This document shows positions 25,701 to 34,558 of a stretch of 64,000 nt of DNA, piece after piece. The notes beneath the pieces were generated by a model, which saw only the letters and a list, made by a program, of their open reading frames with translations, was not told where the DNA came from and did no database searches. Source of the DNA: Pedobacter paludis (lineage in GTDB: Bacteria > Bacteroidota > Bacteroidia > Sphingobacteriales > Sphingobacteriaceae); contig NZ_QGNY01000001.1 of NCBI RefSeq assembly GCF_003173575.1, forward strand, positions 434,001-498,000, read 5' to 3'. The translations under genes and the position numbers were made by a program. How positions within the stretch are numbered: the first letter of the stretch is position 1; each line of letters opens with the position of its first letter.

Positions 25701-27298
25701 GCCACAAGGTGGATGACTGGATTGCAAAAGTTCGTCACTCTACACCTGGAGTGGGTTTAATTTCTCCTCCTCCACACCATGATATTTATTCGATTGAGGA
25801 TTTGGCTCAACTCATTTATGATCTGAAGAATGCCAATCGTGCTGCCAGAATTAACGTTAAGTTGGTATCTAAAGCCGGTGTTGGAACCATTGCAGCAGGT
25901 GTTGCGAAGGCACATGCCGATGTGATCTTGGTTTCGGGCTTTGATGGCGGTACAGGTGCTTCACCATTAACTTCTATTCAACATGCTGGCCTTCCTTGGG
26001 AGCTTGGTTTGGCTGAAGCGCATCAAACCTTAGTTAAAAATAAACTGCGCAACCGTATCGTTTTACAAACCGATGGTCAATTAAAAACAGGAAGAGATAT
26101 AGCTATTGCAGCTTTATTGGGTGCCGAAGAATGGGGTGTAGCAACAGCTGCTTTAGTAACTGCAGGCTGTATCATGATGCGTAAGTGTCATTTAAATACT
26201 TGTCCTGTTGGTGTAGCAACTCAAGATCCTGAATTAAGAAAATTGTTTAGTGGCGATGCAGATCACGTTGTAAATCTATTTCATTTCTTGGCAGAAGAAT
26301 TACGTGAGATTATGGCTGAGCTTGGTTTCAGAACCATTCATGAAATGATCGGCCAGGCTGATATATTAAAAGTACGCGAGTTGCCTAGTGAAGACTGGAA
26401 ATTGAAATATTTGGATTTATCAGCAATTCTTTTCAAAGCAGAAGATAATGGTTTGCCATTATTTAATACCGAAGGACAGGATCATGGTTTGGAACATGTT
26501 TTAGATCATCAATTAATCGCAGCTGCACAACCTGCAATTGCTAACAACGAGCCTGTTTTTGCAAGTTTCAATGTTAAAAATACAGATCGTTCTTTGGGTA
26601 CAATGCTATCTAACGAGATTTCGAAAGTACATTTAGGTGCCGGTTTACCTCCAGATACCATAAACTTTAAGTTTGTGGGTTCTGCCGGACAAAGTTTTGG
26701 TGCATTCAATACGCGTGGTGTTACATTATCACTAGAAGGCGAAGCAAATGATTATGTTGGTAAAGGATTATCTGGTGCTCGTTTAGCAATTTATCCATTC
26801 TCAAATTCAACATTTATTCCAGAGCAAAATATTATTATAGGTAACGTAGCACTTTATGGAGCAACTTCTGGTGAGCTATTCGCTCGTGGTAAAGCTGGTG
26901 AACGTTTCGCTGTTCGTAATTCTGGTGCAACTGCTGTTGTAGAAGGCGTTGGCGATCACGGTTGTGAATATATGACTGGTGGTGAAGTACTTATTCTTGG
27001 AGATACGGGAAGTAACTTCGCAGCCGGCATGAGCGGTGGAGTGGCTTGGATTTATGATCCAAATAGAACTTTTGCCCGCAAATGCAATAAGGAAATGGTT
27101 GATCTTGATCCTCTACAAGCTGAAGATGAAGAACGCATTCTGGCTTTACTTAAAACTCATATTCGATTGACAGATAGTAAAGTAGCTGAATTTATCTTAA
27201 GCGATTGGAAAACTCAATCTAATCATTTCGTAAAAGTATTCCCTAAAGAATACAAAGCAGTTTTAGCCAAACGTAATCAACAAGTAAAAACGCACTAA
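22799..27298 (+). CDS. gltB: Glutamate synthase (GOGAT), large subunit
   Basis: The 1499-residue protein has the standard four domains. The class II glutamine amidotransferase starts after a short propeptide; the nucleophile is Cys17 in HDACGIGF. Next is the central domain (about 450-760), then the FMN-binding synthase domain (about 830-1200) with GAMSFGSISHEAH and GEGGEDEMRY. The C-terminal GXGXG helix domain follows (about 1260-1480). The 3Fe-4S cysteines are Cys1124, Cys1130 and Cys1135 (CIMMRKCHLNTC). It forms two glutamates from glutamine and 2-oxoglutarate using electrons passed from the small subunit. gltD begins 3 bases after its stop. Confidence 0.98.
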   Translation: MKPNSGLYDAQFEHDACGIGFVAHVKGRKSHQIISDALTILENLDHRGACGAEPNTGDGAGIMLQIPHEFFYDECLKAGFSLPETNNYGVGMLFMPKDIRSREECRELIYRAAEKLGLEILGFRKVDVDTTDIGNMALSVEPEIEQVFIARPYAVAPGADFERKLYIFKNYLIKLIVNTVHGGKDFYIVSLSAQTIIYKGQLTSLQVRTYFTDLSDKRMVSALGLVHSRFATNTFPSWRLAQPFRFIAHNGEINTLQGNLNWFRAGVKSFASAYFTPEELDMLLPVIDETNSDSGCLDNVIELLLHAGRTLPHVLMMLVPEAWDGNEDMDPVKRAFYEFHATLMEPWDGPAAIAFTDGKLIGATLDRNGLRPSRYAITSDDRVIMASEAGALAIDQSTIIEKGRLTPGKMFVVDMEQGRIISDNEIKQQVCGKSPYADWINQYQIRLEELPEPRVMFTGLSEESIFKYQQVFGYSREDIDLLLKPMAIEAKEPIGSMGTDSPLAILSKRPQHLSNYFKQLFAQVTNPPIDPIREKVVMSLASFMGSNGNLLEENPLQSHCVAIKHPILTNQELEKLRSIDTGVFQAKTLQTYFRADGKPGAMAKALDRLCRYAVDAVEDGFQVIVLTDRAIDSEHAAMPSLLAVSAVHHHLIRKGYRGAVGIVIEGGDIWEVHHFATLLGFGVTAINPYLALETINGFQEESGLSNEQLTKNYIYAVNSGLLKIFSKMGISTLQSYQGAQIFEILGLNKQVVNTYFTGAVSRIGGLGLDEIAKETLIKHHRSFGPATQTENLLPAGGTYKFRRRGEAHLFNPQTIHLLQNATRKNDYNIFKQYSKLVNEQTQQAYTIRGLFEFDYSRPSVPLNEVESTEAILKRFATGAMSFGSISHEAHSTLAIAMNRIGGKSNTGEGGEDEMRYTKMENGDSMRSAIKQVASARFGVTSYYLTNADELQIKMAQGAKPGEGGQLPGHKVDDWIAKVRHSTPGVGLISPPPHHDIYSIEDLAQLIYDLKNANRAARINVKLVSKAGVGTIAAGVAKAHADVILVSGFDGGTGASPLTSIQHAGLPWELGLAEAHQTLVKNKLRNRIVLQTDGQLKTGRDIAIAALLGAEEWGVATAALVTAGCIMMRKCHLNTCPVGVATQDPELRKLFSGDADHVVNLFHFLAEELREIMAELGFRTIHEMIGQADILKVRELPSEDWKLKYLDLSAILFKAEDNGLPLFNTEGQDHGLEHVLDHQLIAAAQPAIANNEPVFASFNVKNTDRSLGTMLSNEISKVHLGAGLPPDTINFKFVGSAGQSFGAFNTRGVTLSLEGEANDYVGKGLSGARLAIYPFSNSTFIPEQNIIIGNVALYGATSGELFARGKAGERFAVRNSGATAVVEGVGDHGCEYMTGGEVLILGDTGSNFAAGMSGGVAWIYDPNRTFARKCNKEMVDLDPLQAEDEERILALLKTHIRLTDSKVAEFILSDWKTQSNHFVKVFPKEYKAVLAKRNQQVKTH

Positions 27299-27301
27299 GC
27301 C

Positions 27302-28768
27302 ATGGGAAAAGTAACAGGATTTCAAGAATACGATAGAGTTGCGCCCACTAGAGAAGAGGCTACAACTCGAGTAAAACATTATGGGGAATTTTTAAATGAA
27401 TTGCCTTCACAAGAATTAAACAGACAAGCTGCACGATGCATGGATTGTGGTGTTCCTTTCTGTCAATCGGGTTGCCCTTTAGGTAATGTGATTCCGGAAT
27501 TTAACGATGCTGTGTACCAAGGCAAGTGGGAGCAGGCTGCTAATATTTTATTAAGTACAAATAATTTCCCTGAATTTACAGGAAGAATTTGTCCTGCTCC
27601 GTGCGAATCTGCATGTGTTTTGGGCATAAATCGTCCGCCGGTTTCTATTGAAGAAATTGAGAAACACATTATAGAAATTGCCTTTGAAAAAGGTTACATC
27701 AAAGCAAAAGCTCCACTTATTAGAACGGGTAAAAAAGTTGCCGTAATTGGTTCTGGACCTGCGGGTTTAGCGGCTGCAGCTCAATTGAATAAAGCTGGCC
27801 ATGAGGTTACTGTATTTGAACGCGATGATGCACCTGGAGGTTTGTTAAGATATGGAATTCCAGATTTTAAACTTCAGAAAAATGTAATCGATCGTCGTAT
27901 CGATTTAATGAAAGAAGAAGGAATCGTATTTAAATGCAATGCCAACGTTGGCGAGAACGTAGAAATCAGCACATTATTGAGAGATTTTAATGCACTGGTT
28001 TTGGCTGGTGGCTCAACAATTCCCCGCGATTTGCCAATCGAGGGTCGTTCGGCCAAAGGCGTTCATTTTGCAATGGATTTCTTAAAACAACAAAACAAAC
28101 GTGTTGCCAATAGAGAAGTTGTGGTAGAAGATATTTTGGCTACAGGTAAAAATGTAATCGTAATCGGTGGTGGCGATACAGGTTCAGATTGTATTGGTAC
28201 TTCTAACCGTCATGGTGCAAAATCGGTAACCCAGTTCGAAATTATGCCAATGCCACCGCAAACCAGAAGTTCAAATATGCCATGGCCAACTTATCCAATG
28301 CTATTGAAAAATACTTCTTCCCATGAAGAAGGTGCGCAAAGAGCCTGGTCGGTTAATACCAAAAACTTTATAGCTGATGAAAATGGAAATTTAAAAGCTT
28401 TAAAAGTTGTTGATGTAGAATGGGAAATTGATGCTAATGGCAGACCGGTAAAATTTACCGAAGTTGCTGGCACTGAGAGAGATTTACCATGCGAATTGGT
28501 TCTTTTAGCAATGGGTTTCTTACACCCGCAGAAAGAAGGCTTAATAGAAAAACTTGGTATTGAATTGGATAACCGTGGAAATGTGAATGCTTCAGAGCAT
28601 ACCTACCAAACCAATATTGCGAAGATTTTTGCTGCCGGCGATGCTCGTCGCGGACAATCTTTAGTGGTTTGGGCAATTTCAGAAGGTAGGGAAGCCGCCA
28701 GAAAGGTTGATGAATACCTAATGGGAACAACTAAATTGGCATCAAGGGATGCAGTAGCTTACGCTTAA
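27302..28768 (+). CDS. gltD: Glutamate synthase, small subunit
   Basis: This 488-residue flavoprotein oxidises NAD(P)H and passes electrons through two 4Fe-4S clusters to GltB. N-terminal cluster cysteines are [14 protein letters not shown] and the later CPAPCESAC. The FAD dinucleotide fold is [16 protein letters not shown] (about residue 148), and the NADPH fold is [15 protein letters not shown] (about residue 285). A terminal FAD motif [18 protein letters not shown] is present. Length is normal. It forms an operon with gltB, closed by a strong terminator. Confidence 0.98.
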   Translation: MGKVTGFQEYDRVAPTREEATTRVKHYGEFLNELPSQELNRQAARCMDCGVPFCQSGCPLGNVIPEFNDAVYQGKWEQAANILLSTNNFPEFTGRICPAPCESACVLGINRPPVSIEEIEKHIIEIAFEKGYIKAKAPLIRTGKKVAVIGSGPAGLAAAAQLNKAGHEVTVFERDDAPGGLLRYGIPDFKLQKNVIDRRIDLMKEEGIVFKCNANVGENVEISTLLRDFNALVLAGGSTIPRDLPIEGRSAKGVHFAMDFLKQQNKRVANREVVVEDILATGKNVIVIGGGDTGSDCIGTSNRHGAKSVTQFEIMPMPPQTRSSNMPWPTYPMLLKNTSSHEEGAQRAWSVNTKNFIADENGNLKALKVVDVEWEIDANGRPVKFTEVAGTERDLPCELVLLAMGFLHPQKEGLIEKLGIELDNRGNVNASEHTYQTNIAKIFAAGDARRGQSLVVWAISEGREAARKVDEYLMGTTKLASRDAVAYA

Positions 28769-28794
28769 TTACAGGTTTAAATATTATATTTTTT

Positions 28795-28824
28795 AGGTCG
28801 TGGTGTATGCCACGACCTTTTTTG
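28795..28824 (+). terminator. Terminator of gltBD
   Basis: A 9-bp perfect stem (AGGTCGTGG / CCACGACCT) with a 6-base loop is followed by six T. Confidence 0.85.
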
Positions 28825-28974
28825 TTAAAACGGTCGAAATCAAGAAGCAATATTTTTTATCTGGCTGCATTAATCAATTGAGTTAATCATTATGGTTCGA
28901 TTGGTGAGGATAGCACCCGAAAGTATAACGGTCCTCATGCTGAACTAAATTCAGGATTTATTCTATCTCAACGA

Positions 28975-30176
28975 TTAAAACAACTTCAACTGTTCATCTT
29001 TTGGTGGCTTCTCTTTACCAAAAACTGTTCTGCCGCCGTACTTCCAGCTTTCAGCTCTTTCTTTTTCAATTAGGTTATCAAAATTCATATTAGGCAAAAA
29101 GTCTTTTTCGGCGTTTTTTGCGATTTGATGCAAAGATTTTATGGCCTGCTGTTTATCGTTGTTGCCAATTTTTGCTTTTTCCACAGCCTTTTGCAAAACA
29201 CTAATCGTTTCATCGTAAACATTTATAGGTACGGGAAATGGATGCCCATCTTTACCACCATGCGCAAATGAATAGCGGGCAGGATCTGAAAACCTGGAGG
29301 GGGTACCATAGATAACCTCGCTAACCAATGCCATTGATTGCAAAGTTCGCGGTCCCATACCATCCAATAATAAAAGCGCTTCAAAATCTGATGGTTTTTT
29401 CTCCTGTGCCAGCCATAAAATACTACCTAAACGTTTAAGATCGACATCTTTGGCTTTTACTTCATGGTGATGTGGCATCACCAATTTTTGAATCTCTGCA
29501 AGCATTCTGGTTGGCGATTCTTCTGTAATGCCCAACATACTTGCTCTTGTTACTTTGGCATCATTAGAAGTAAGGTTTAAAATTTGTCCTTGATTGATGC
29601 CACAGATTCCGGTATGCGGTTCCTCAACAAAAGATTTTAAGTTTTCAGAGTGCCAATGGTAACGCCTTGCAGTAGAACTATTATTACTCATTCCTTGCTG
29701 CACTACGGCCCAATCGCCATCATTGCTTAAAATAAAACTGTGGAGATAAAGTTGAAATCCATCTTGAACAGCAGTGTTATCTACCTTTGCACTCAGTTTA
29801 CTGGAGCGGACAAGTTCATTCCCGTTTAAGCCAGTTTTTTCTGCAATTTTTAGAAGCTCACTTGGCGTTTCGCGACTATATTTCCTTTGCCACCACAAAT
29901 GTAAATACCGAGCTCTTTTGATAACGGATTGATTGATTTTTTTAGAGCACCCATAACAGAAGTTGTTATGCCTGATGAATGCCAATCCATGCCCATTACC
30001 GCACCTAAACTTTGGAACCAGAATGGATTACTGAGTCTTCGGATGACTTCGGCTTTGCCGTATTCTACCAGAATAGCCTCGGTTATGGCTAAACCCAATT
30101 TGGCCATACGCTGTGCAAGCCAAGGAGGAACATGGCCGTAATGCAAAGGTAAATCTGTGCTTCCCGATCGTTTCAA
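28975..30176 (-). pseudogene. DUF763 family gene, broken by a one-base frameshift
   Basis: Two overlapping minus-strand frames together make one DUF763 protein. The first, from about 30176, reads KRSGSTDLPLHYGHVPPWLA, NPFWFQSLGAVMGMDWHSSG and GIYICGGKGN, then runs off-frame to a stop near 29850. The second (28975 to about 29876) resumes at KYSRETPSELLKIAEKTGLN and carries GILWLAQ-type and LLDGMGPRTLQSMALVSEVI blocks to the end KLF. The junction is in GGCAAAGGAAATATAG near 29865-29880; one base is missing relative to the continuous frame. The only starts available are TTG (30176 or 30185), also unusual for this position. DUF763 is found in archaea and bacteria, is linked by domain content to DNA-acting HhH proteins, and has no settled function. 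A sequencing error cannot be excluded. Confidence 0.8.
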
Positions 30177-30452
30177 TACTAACAAATTTAGTAATTATTT
30201 TTGAAATGGCAATGTTTAGGCAATTTGCGCACTACCTTAAATATTTCGAATGACCAATTTTTATCTAAACCCGGATGAAGCGATATCCCCCAATTCTTTT
30301 AATTGGGGATTTAGCGGAAAACGGGACTGTAAAAACAAAAGGATTACAGGTTTTGCTTTTCTAAATATTACATCGAAACAATCTTTTAAAACGATTACTG
30401 CCAATTTTTGTTATTTTGGCATTGCGCCTAAATTTTAAAGCTAAAGCCCTTA

Positions 30453-31547
30453 ATGCGAAAATTATTACAACGTTGGTTAAGTAGTTGGATTATCAGGATG
30501 ACCAACAAATATGGCTCAAGGCCCAATAAACGAAGAATTCATGATGCATTAAACAAGCTTTATAAAACAATTAATGCCGAACCTGGCAAACGTGGTTTAA
30601 TTTTTAACCTTGCAGATCAAGATAAATACATTGTACTTTCTGACCAACATAAAGGGGCTCGAGATTATGCAGATGATTTTGCGCTAGCTGAAAAAAATTA
30701 TTTGGTAGCACTAGAACATTATAATAAGGAAGATTTTAGATACATTAATTTAGGTGATAGCGAAGAGCTTTGGGAGAATCTGCTTGAATCGGTAATTAAA
30801 CATAACAAAAATACCTTTGAGTGTGAAAAAGCCTTTATAATGAGGAATGCTTTTACTAAAATTTTTGGAAACCATGATTTATATTGGGATAACGATCCGC
30901 TGGCAGGATTTAATTTAAATCGGATATATGGACAGAAAATTCCAATTTTTGAAGGTGCTATTTTAAGAGCCACAATAGATAATCAAACTTTGGATATCTT
31001 TCTTACTCACGGTCATCAAGGTGATTTGCAAAGTGATGGAAATTGGTTTAGCAAATGGTTTGTAAGTACCATCTGGGCACCTTTTCAATCTTACCTGCAG
31101 ATCAATCCGAATACTCCGGCCTACGATAATCAGTTAAAAACGGCACACAATACCATGATGTACAGTTGGGTGGCGAGTAAGAAAAACATGGCTTTGATTA
31201 CCGGGCATACCCATCAACCTGTTTTTGCCTCACTAACACATCTAGAAAGAATCTACATTAAATTAAGGCAGGCTAAAAAAGATAATGATAAGGAACAGCT
31301 TTATTTTTTGAATGCAGAATTGCACAAAAGAATCAAAGAAGGGGATAAGGCACCGAGATTTAGAAAATATAAACCAGGCTATTTTAACAGTGGATGCTGT
31401 TGCTTTAGCGATGGTGATATAACCGGAATTGAAATTGAAGCTGGTATTATTCGGCTAATAAAATGGTCTTTTCTGCGTATTGGTGATTCAGAACGTATTG
31501 TTTTAGAAGAAATGAAACTTGCAGAACTTATTGATCCAATTATTTAA
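30453..31547 (+). CDS. Calcineurin-like metallophosphoesterase
   Basis: The 364-residue cytosolic protein shows the phosphoesterase motif set: LSDQHKGARD (Asp-x-His), INLGDSEELW (GDxxE), FGNHDLYWDND (GNHD), LTHGHQGD and LITGHTHQP (GHxH). All ligands are intact. It ends with the usual beta strands. The N-terminal 45 residues are basic. LpxH-like UDP-diacylglucosamine hydrolases share this layout but are shorter, so no precise substrate is given. It may start its own unit. The stop overlaps the 3' end of the convergent histidine kinase gene by 8 bases. Confidence 0.85.
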   Translation: MRKLLQRWLSSWIIRMTNKYGSRPNKRRIHDALNKLYKTINAEPGKRGLIFNLADQDKYIVLSDQHKGARDYADDFALAEKNYLVALEHYNKEDFRYINLGDSEELWENLLESVIKHNKNTFECEKAFIMRNAFTKIFGNHDLYWDNDPLAGFNLNRIYGQKIPIFEGAILRATIDNQTLDIFLTHGHQGDLQSDGNWFSKWFVSTIWAPFQSYLQINPNTPAYDNQLKTAHNTMMYSWVASKKNMALITGHTHQPVFASLTHLERIYIKLRQAKKDNDKEQLYFLNAELHKRIKEGDKAPRFRKYKPGYFNSGCCCFSDGDITGIEIEAGIIRLIKWSFLRIGDSERIVLEEMKLAELIDPII

Positions 31548-32736
31548 TTGGCAGTTCTACATAAAAAGTACTGCCCAAATTCTGTCCTTCGCTTTCTGCC
31601 CAAACTTTTCCTTTATGCATATCAACGAGCATTTTTACGGTTGATAAACCCAAACCATGCGAATCTTCGAATGCAGTTGGGTTGGAAGTTAGGTTTGCAA
31701 ATTTTACAAATAATCTTTCTAAATCGCTTGTCGATAATCCTCTTCCGTAATCTTTAATAGAAACCGTCACTAGGTTTTCATGTGAGGAAATAGAAATTTC
31801 AATATCTTTTCCAACATGCGAAAACTTGATGGAATTCTCTATGAGACTGCTAAAAACTTGCTTTAATTTATTTTCATCGCCATAAATTTCAATCGGTTCG
31901 TTTAAGTTGGCAACAATATTTTGATTCTTATTGGTAGCTGATGTATAAAAATCTTTTAAGACTTGGTCAATTATCATCTTTAAATCAACCTTAATTTTTT
32001 GCATCTTAAAGGTTTCTTTTTCTCTTCTGGCAGCGCTTAAAATAAAATTCAAATTATCTATCATCGTTTTAGATTGCTGATTTATCTTCCCAGCAATTAG
32101 ATGAACTTTTTCATCTACGCCAGGAATTCTTCCAGCCAACTCAGATTGAAGCGAAATGGTTGTCATTGGATTTTTTAAATCATGTACCAACATATGTAAT
32201 CGATCGTCGTGCGCCCTAAGCGATTTTCTTATGGCTAATCGGTTCTCCAGTTTATCCAAAACCATTTTAGATAATAATCGAAGCATATCCAATTGATGAT
32301 CGGTAGGTGTTTTTGGAGCGATATCTGTTACACTAACAGTACCGATGGTATAGCCATCTGCTGTCACAATTGGCGAGCTCGCATAAAAACGAATTTCGCC
32401 ACTTTTTACATAGGGGTTTTGCATAAAGCCAGATATGGCACTTGCATCTTCAAATACGGTAATGTTTTTCTTTAGAATGGCCAAAGTACAAAAGCTTTCA
32501 CTTCTTTTAATTTCTCCCGATTCTTGATTTTTTGCATTTGCTTTTAAAAATACCCGTTCATCATCAATAAAGGCAACATATGCATTATCAGCATTAAAAA
32601 TTCCCTTGGCCAATAGGGCAATATAATTAAAGCCATTTTCTGCCGGTGTATCTAGTATTTCATATTCATGAAGCTTTTTCAATCGAGCTTCTTCATTAGC
32701 TGGAATAATGTTTTTAGGTAAATTGAAATCAAGCAT
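31540..32736 (-). CDS. GAF-domain sensor histidine kinase
   Basis: With the ATG at 32736 (MLDFNLPKNIIP) the product has 398 residues; an ATG 18 codons upstream adds an unlikely leader. A GAF domain covers about residues 20-160 and includes ERVFLKAN and ESFCTLAI, typical of soluble GAF kinases. HisKA follows with the phospho-acceptor His in LVHDLKNPMTT. The ATPase has N-box LIENSIKFS, G1 KDYGRGLS and G2 GLGLSTVKMLV. No membrane segment is present, so it senses a cytosolic signal. No response regulator is adjacent; the nearest one is the single-domain gene at 40.4 kb. Confidence 0.9.
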   Translation of the reverse strand: MLDFNLPKNIIPANEEARLKKLHEYEILDTPAENGFNYIALLAKGIFNADNAYVAFIDDERVFLKANAKNQESGEIKRSESFCTLAILKKNITVFEDASAISGFMQNPYVKSGEIRFYASSPIVTADGYTIGTVSVTDIAPKTPTDHQLDMLRLLSKMVLDKLENRLAIRKSLRAHDDRLHMLVHDLKNPMTTISLQSELAGRIPGVDEKVHLIAGKINQQSKTMIDNLNFILSAARREKETFKMQKIKVDLKMIIDQVLKDFYTSATNKNQNIVANLNEPIEIYGDENKLKQVFSSLIENSIKFSHVGKDIEISISSHENLVTVSIKDYGRGLSTSDLERLFVKFANLTSNPTAFEDSHGLGLSTVKMLVDMHKGKVWAESEGQNLGSTFYVELPIK

Positions 32737-32930
32737 TCTGAAGTAAATTTTTTGGTATAAGATAAATTTAAAGGTAGAGATTTTAATCAACTTTGTTAAA
32801 GATGGATTATACGTTTTTTAAAAGGTTAAAACAGAAATTTGTAAACAATTATTACTTAAATTTCGTTACTTATACGAAATGAAATTTTTGATTAGTTATA
32901 AATCGTCCATAAACCAAAACAGCTTAAATA

Positions 32931-34403
32931 ATGAGATTATATATAGAACGTAAACCCGTTAAAGTTAACCCAGATACCAAACGTGTAATAGCCAGGTTTT
33001 TTTTTAATGGCGAAGAAAGGGCATTAGAAGTAATTAAAAAAGTTCTGCAATTTTCAGATGAAAAGGTTTTTTCGCTAATCTCGCCAATCCTGCAGGAATA
33101 TTCTAAGCGGCACAGAAACATCACCAAAATACTTACCAGGCATTGTAAAAAATTAAAAAAGCAATTTGCTGTCTTAGGAGTAGACTTTGAAGATATCGAG
33201 CCTTATACCAAACTTTTAATTGGTGCCTATTTTACCCACGAATATTCAATAGAATCAGCGGCATTTTTTAATCCAAGTATTGTTGATGATCCAGATCAAA
33301 CGGATTTAGTTGAAGGTGAAAAAAGAGTAATTATTAGCTTTAGAGCTGTTGGTGAAGGTCATATTTCCTCAATTGTATTTAGGCGAGCGTTGATAGATGC
33401 CAAAAATAATATTCAGGTTTTACCGGTTGGAAATTATGTTGATGAAGCCGAAGTGGTAAAAAATGCCATTTATGTTAAAAAACTTTTTTTTAAAAAGGCT
33501 GCCTATGCACAAATAGATCCTTCAGTTTTAGAAGAAGTAGAATCTAAATTAGACGATAAGTTTGAATACACAAGTTTAAGTAACATCATAAAAGATTCTA
33601 AAACTTTACACAAAGAAAATCCGACACGCCTGGTTGAATATGATAAAGTACTTTGGCTATCAGATACATATCATACGATAAGCTTCTCAAAGGATACCGA
33701 TATTTCTGACCGTGTAATTTTTCCAATTTCAGAATTTGAACGTAAGGGAATTGAAGATGCCCGATTTGTTAAGTTTATTAAGGAAGATGGAAAGGTTTTA
33801 TATTACGCAACATATACGGCCTTCGATGGATCATTGATTATTCCAAAACTAGTACAAACGGATGATTTTTATGAATTTAAGGTTATTCCGCTTTATGGTG
33901 ATGGTGCACAAAATAAAAATTTAGCATTATTCCCAAGAAAAATTAAAGGCAAATATGTAATGATGAGCCGAATTGATGGCTGGAATAATTACCTGATGTT
34001 CTCTGATAAAGTAAATGTTTGGGAAAACCCGATTTTGCTTAAGCAACCTAGATACGATTGGGAACTGGTACAAATAGGAAACTGTGGCTCGCCAATTGAA
34101 ACTGATAAGGGCTGGATTGTAATTACGCATGGAGTAGGGCCTATGAGAAGATATTGCATAGGTGTGAGCTTGCTGGATTTAGAAGATCCCAGTAAGGAAA
34201 TCGGTCATTTAAAAGAACCGCTAATTATTCCGAATAACGATGAACGTGAGGGTTATGTTCCTAATGTGGTTTATTCCTGCGGATCTATTATTAGCAATGG
34301 AGAACTGATTATTCCGTATGGATTATCAGATTACAGTTCATCTTTTGCAACCGTAAATCTAGAATTGCTATTAAATAAATTATTAGAAAACAAACCCGAT
34401 TAA
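32931..34403 (+). CDS. GH130-family glycoside phosphorylase/hydrolase
   Basis: The 490-residue protein lacks a signal peptide. It has a helical N-terminal part (about 1-95) and a five-bladed propeller with GH130 marks: AFFNPSIVDDPDQ, ISFRAVGEGHISSIVFR, GIEDARFVKF and ENPILLKQPRYDWELVQIGNCGSPI. GH130 enzymes break beta-mannosides, usually by phosphorolysis to mannose-1-phosphate. The long helical N-terminus fits the group that includes beta-1,2-oligomannan enzymes, but subfamily assignment is uncertain. It faces a two-domain glycosyltransferase gene across paired terminators; the pair may make and break one cytosolic mannose-containing oligosaccharide. Confidence 0.88.
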   Translation: MRLYIERKPVKVNPDTKRVIARFFFNGEERALEVIKKVLQFSDEKVFSLISPILQEYSKRHRNITKILTRHCKKLKKQFAVLGVDFEDIEPYTKLLIGAYFTHEYSIESAAFFNPSIVDDPDQTDLVEGEKRVIISFRAVGEGHISSIVFRRALIDAKNNIQVLPVGNYVDEAEVVKNAIYVKKLFFKKAAYAQIDPSVLEEVESKLDDKFEYTSLSNIIKDSKTLHKENPTRLVEYDKVLWLSDTYHTISFSKDTDISDRVIFPISEFERKGIEDARFVKFIKEDGKVLYYATYTAFDGSLIIPKLVQTDDFYEFKVIPLYGDGAQNKNLALFPRKIKGKYVMMSRIDGWNNYLMFSDKVNVWENPILLKQPRYDWELVQIGNCGSPIETDKGWIVITHGVGPMRRYCIGVSLLDLEDPSKEIGHLKEPLIIPNNDEREGYVPNVVYSCGSIISNGELIIPYGLSDYSSSFATVNLELLLNKLLENKPD

Positions 34404-34428
34404 AAGATTTTAATTAATTTCTATTAAA

Positions 34429-34463
34429 GGATGATTTGGCGAAAGCTTTATCATCCTTTTTTT
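34429..34463 (+). terminator. Terminator of the GH130 gene
   Basis: GGATGAT and ATCATCC pair around a 14-base loop, followed by seven T. Confidence 0.7.
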
Positions 34464-34505
34464 ATTTACGTGCGATAACACGCGATTTTAAAAGTTTGAA
34501 TCCAT

Positions 34506-34537
34506 AAAAAAAGCATGATCCTTTTAGAATCATGCTT
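34506..34537 (-). terminator. Terminator of the GT4 gene
   Basis: AAGCATGAT and ATCATGCTT form a 9-bp stem; on the minus strand it is followed by a T-run at 34512-34506. Confidence 0.75.
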
Positions 34538-34558
34538 ATATTTCCAAGACATTTTATT

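Noticed and set aside
29860-29885. Programmed -1 frameshift in the DUF763 gene
   Set aside because: No canonical slippery heptamer and no following stem seen; a one-base deletion is simpler.
30250-30438. 62-codon frame upstream of the metallophosphoesterase
   Set aside because: No family resemblance, composition not gene-like, and it contains an inverted repeat CCCCAATT/AATTGGGG; it is more likely the control region of the next gene.
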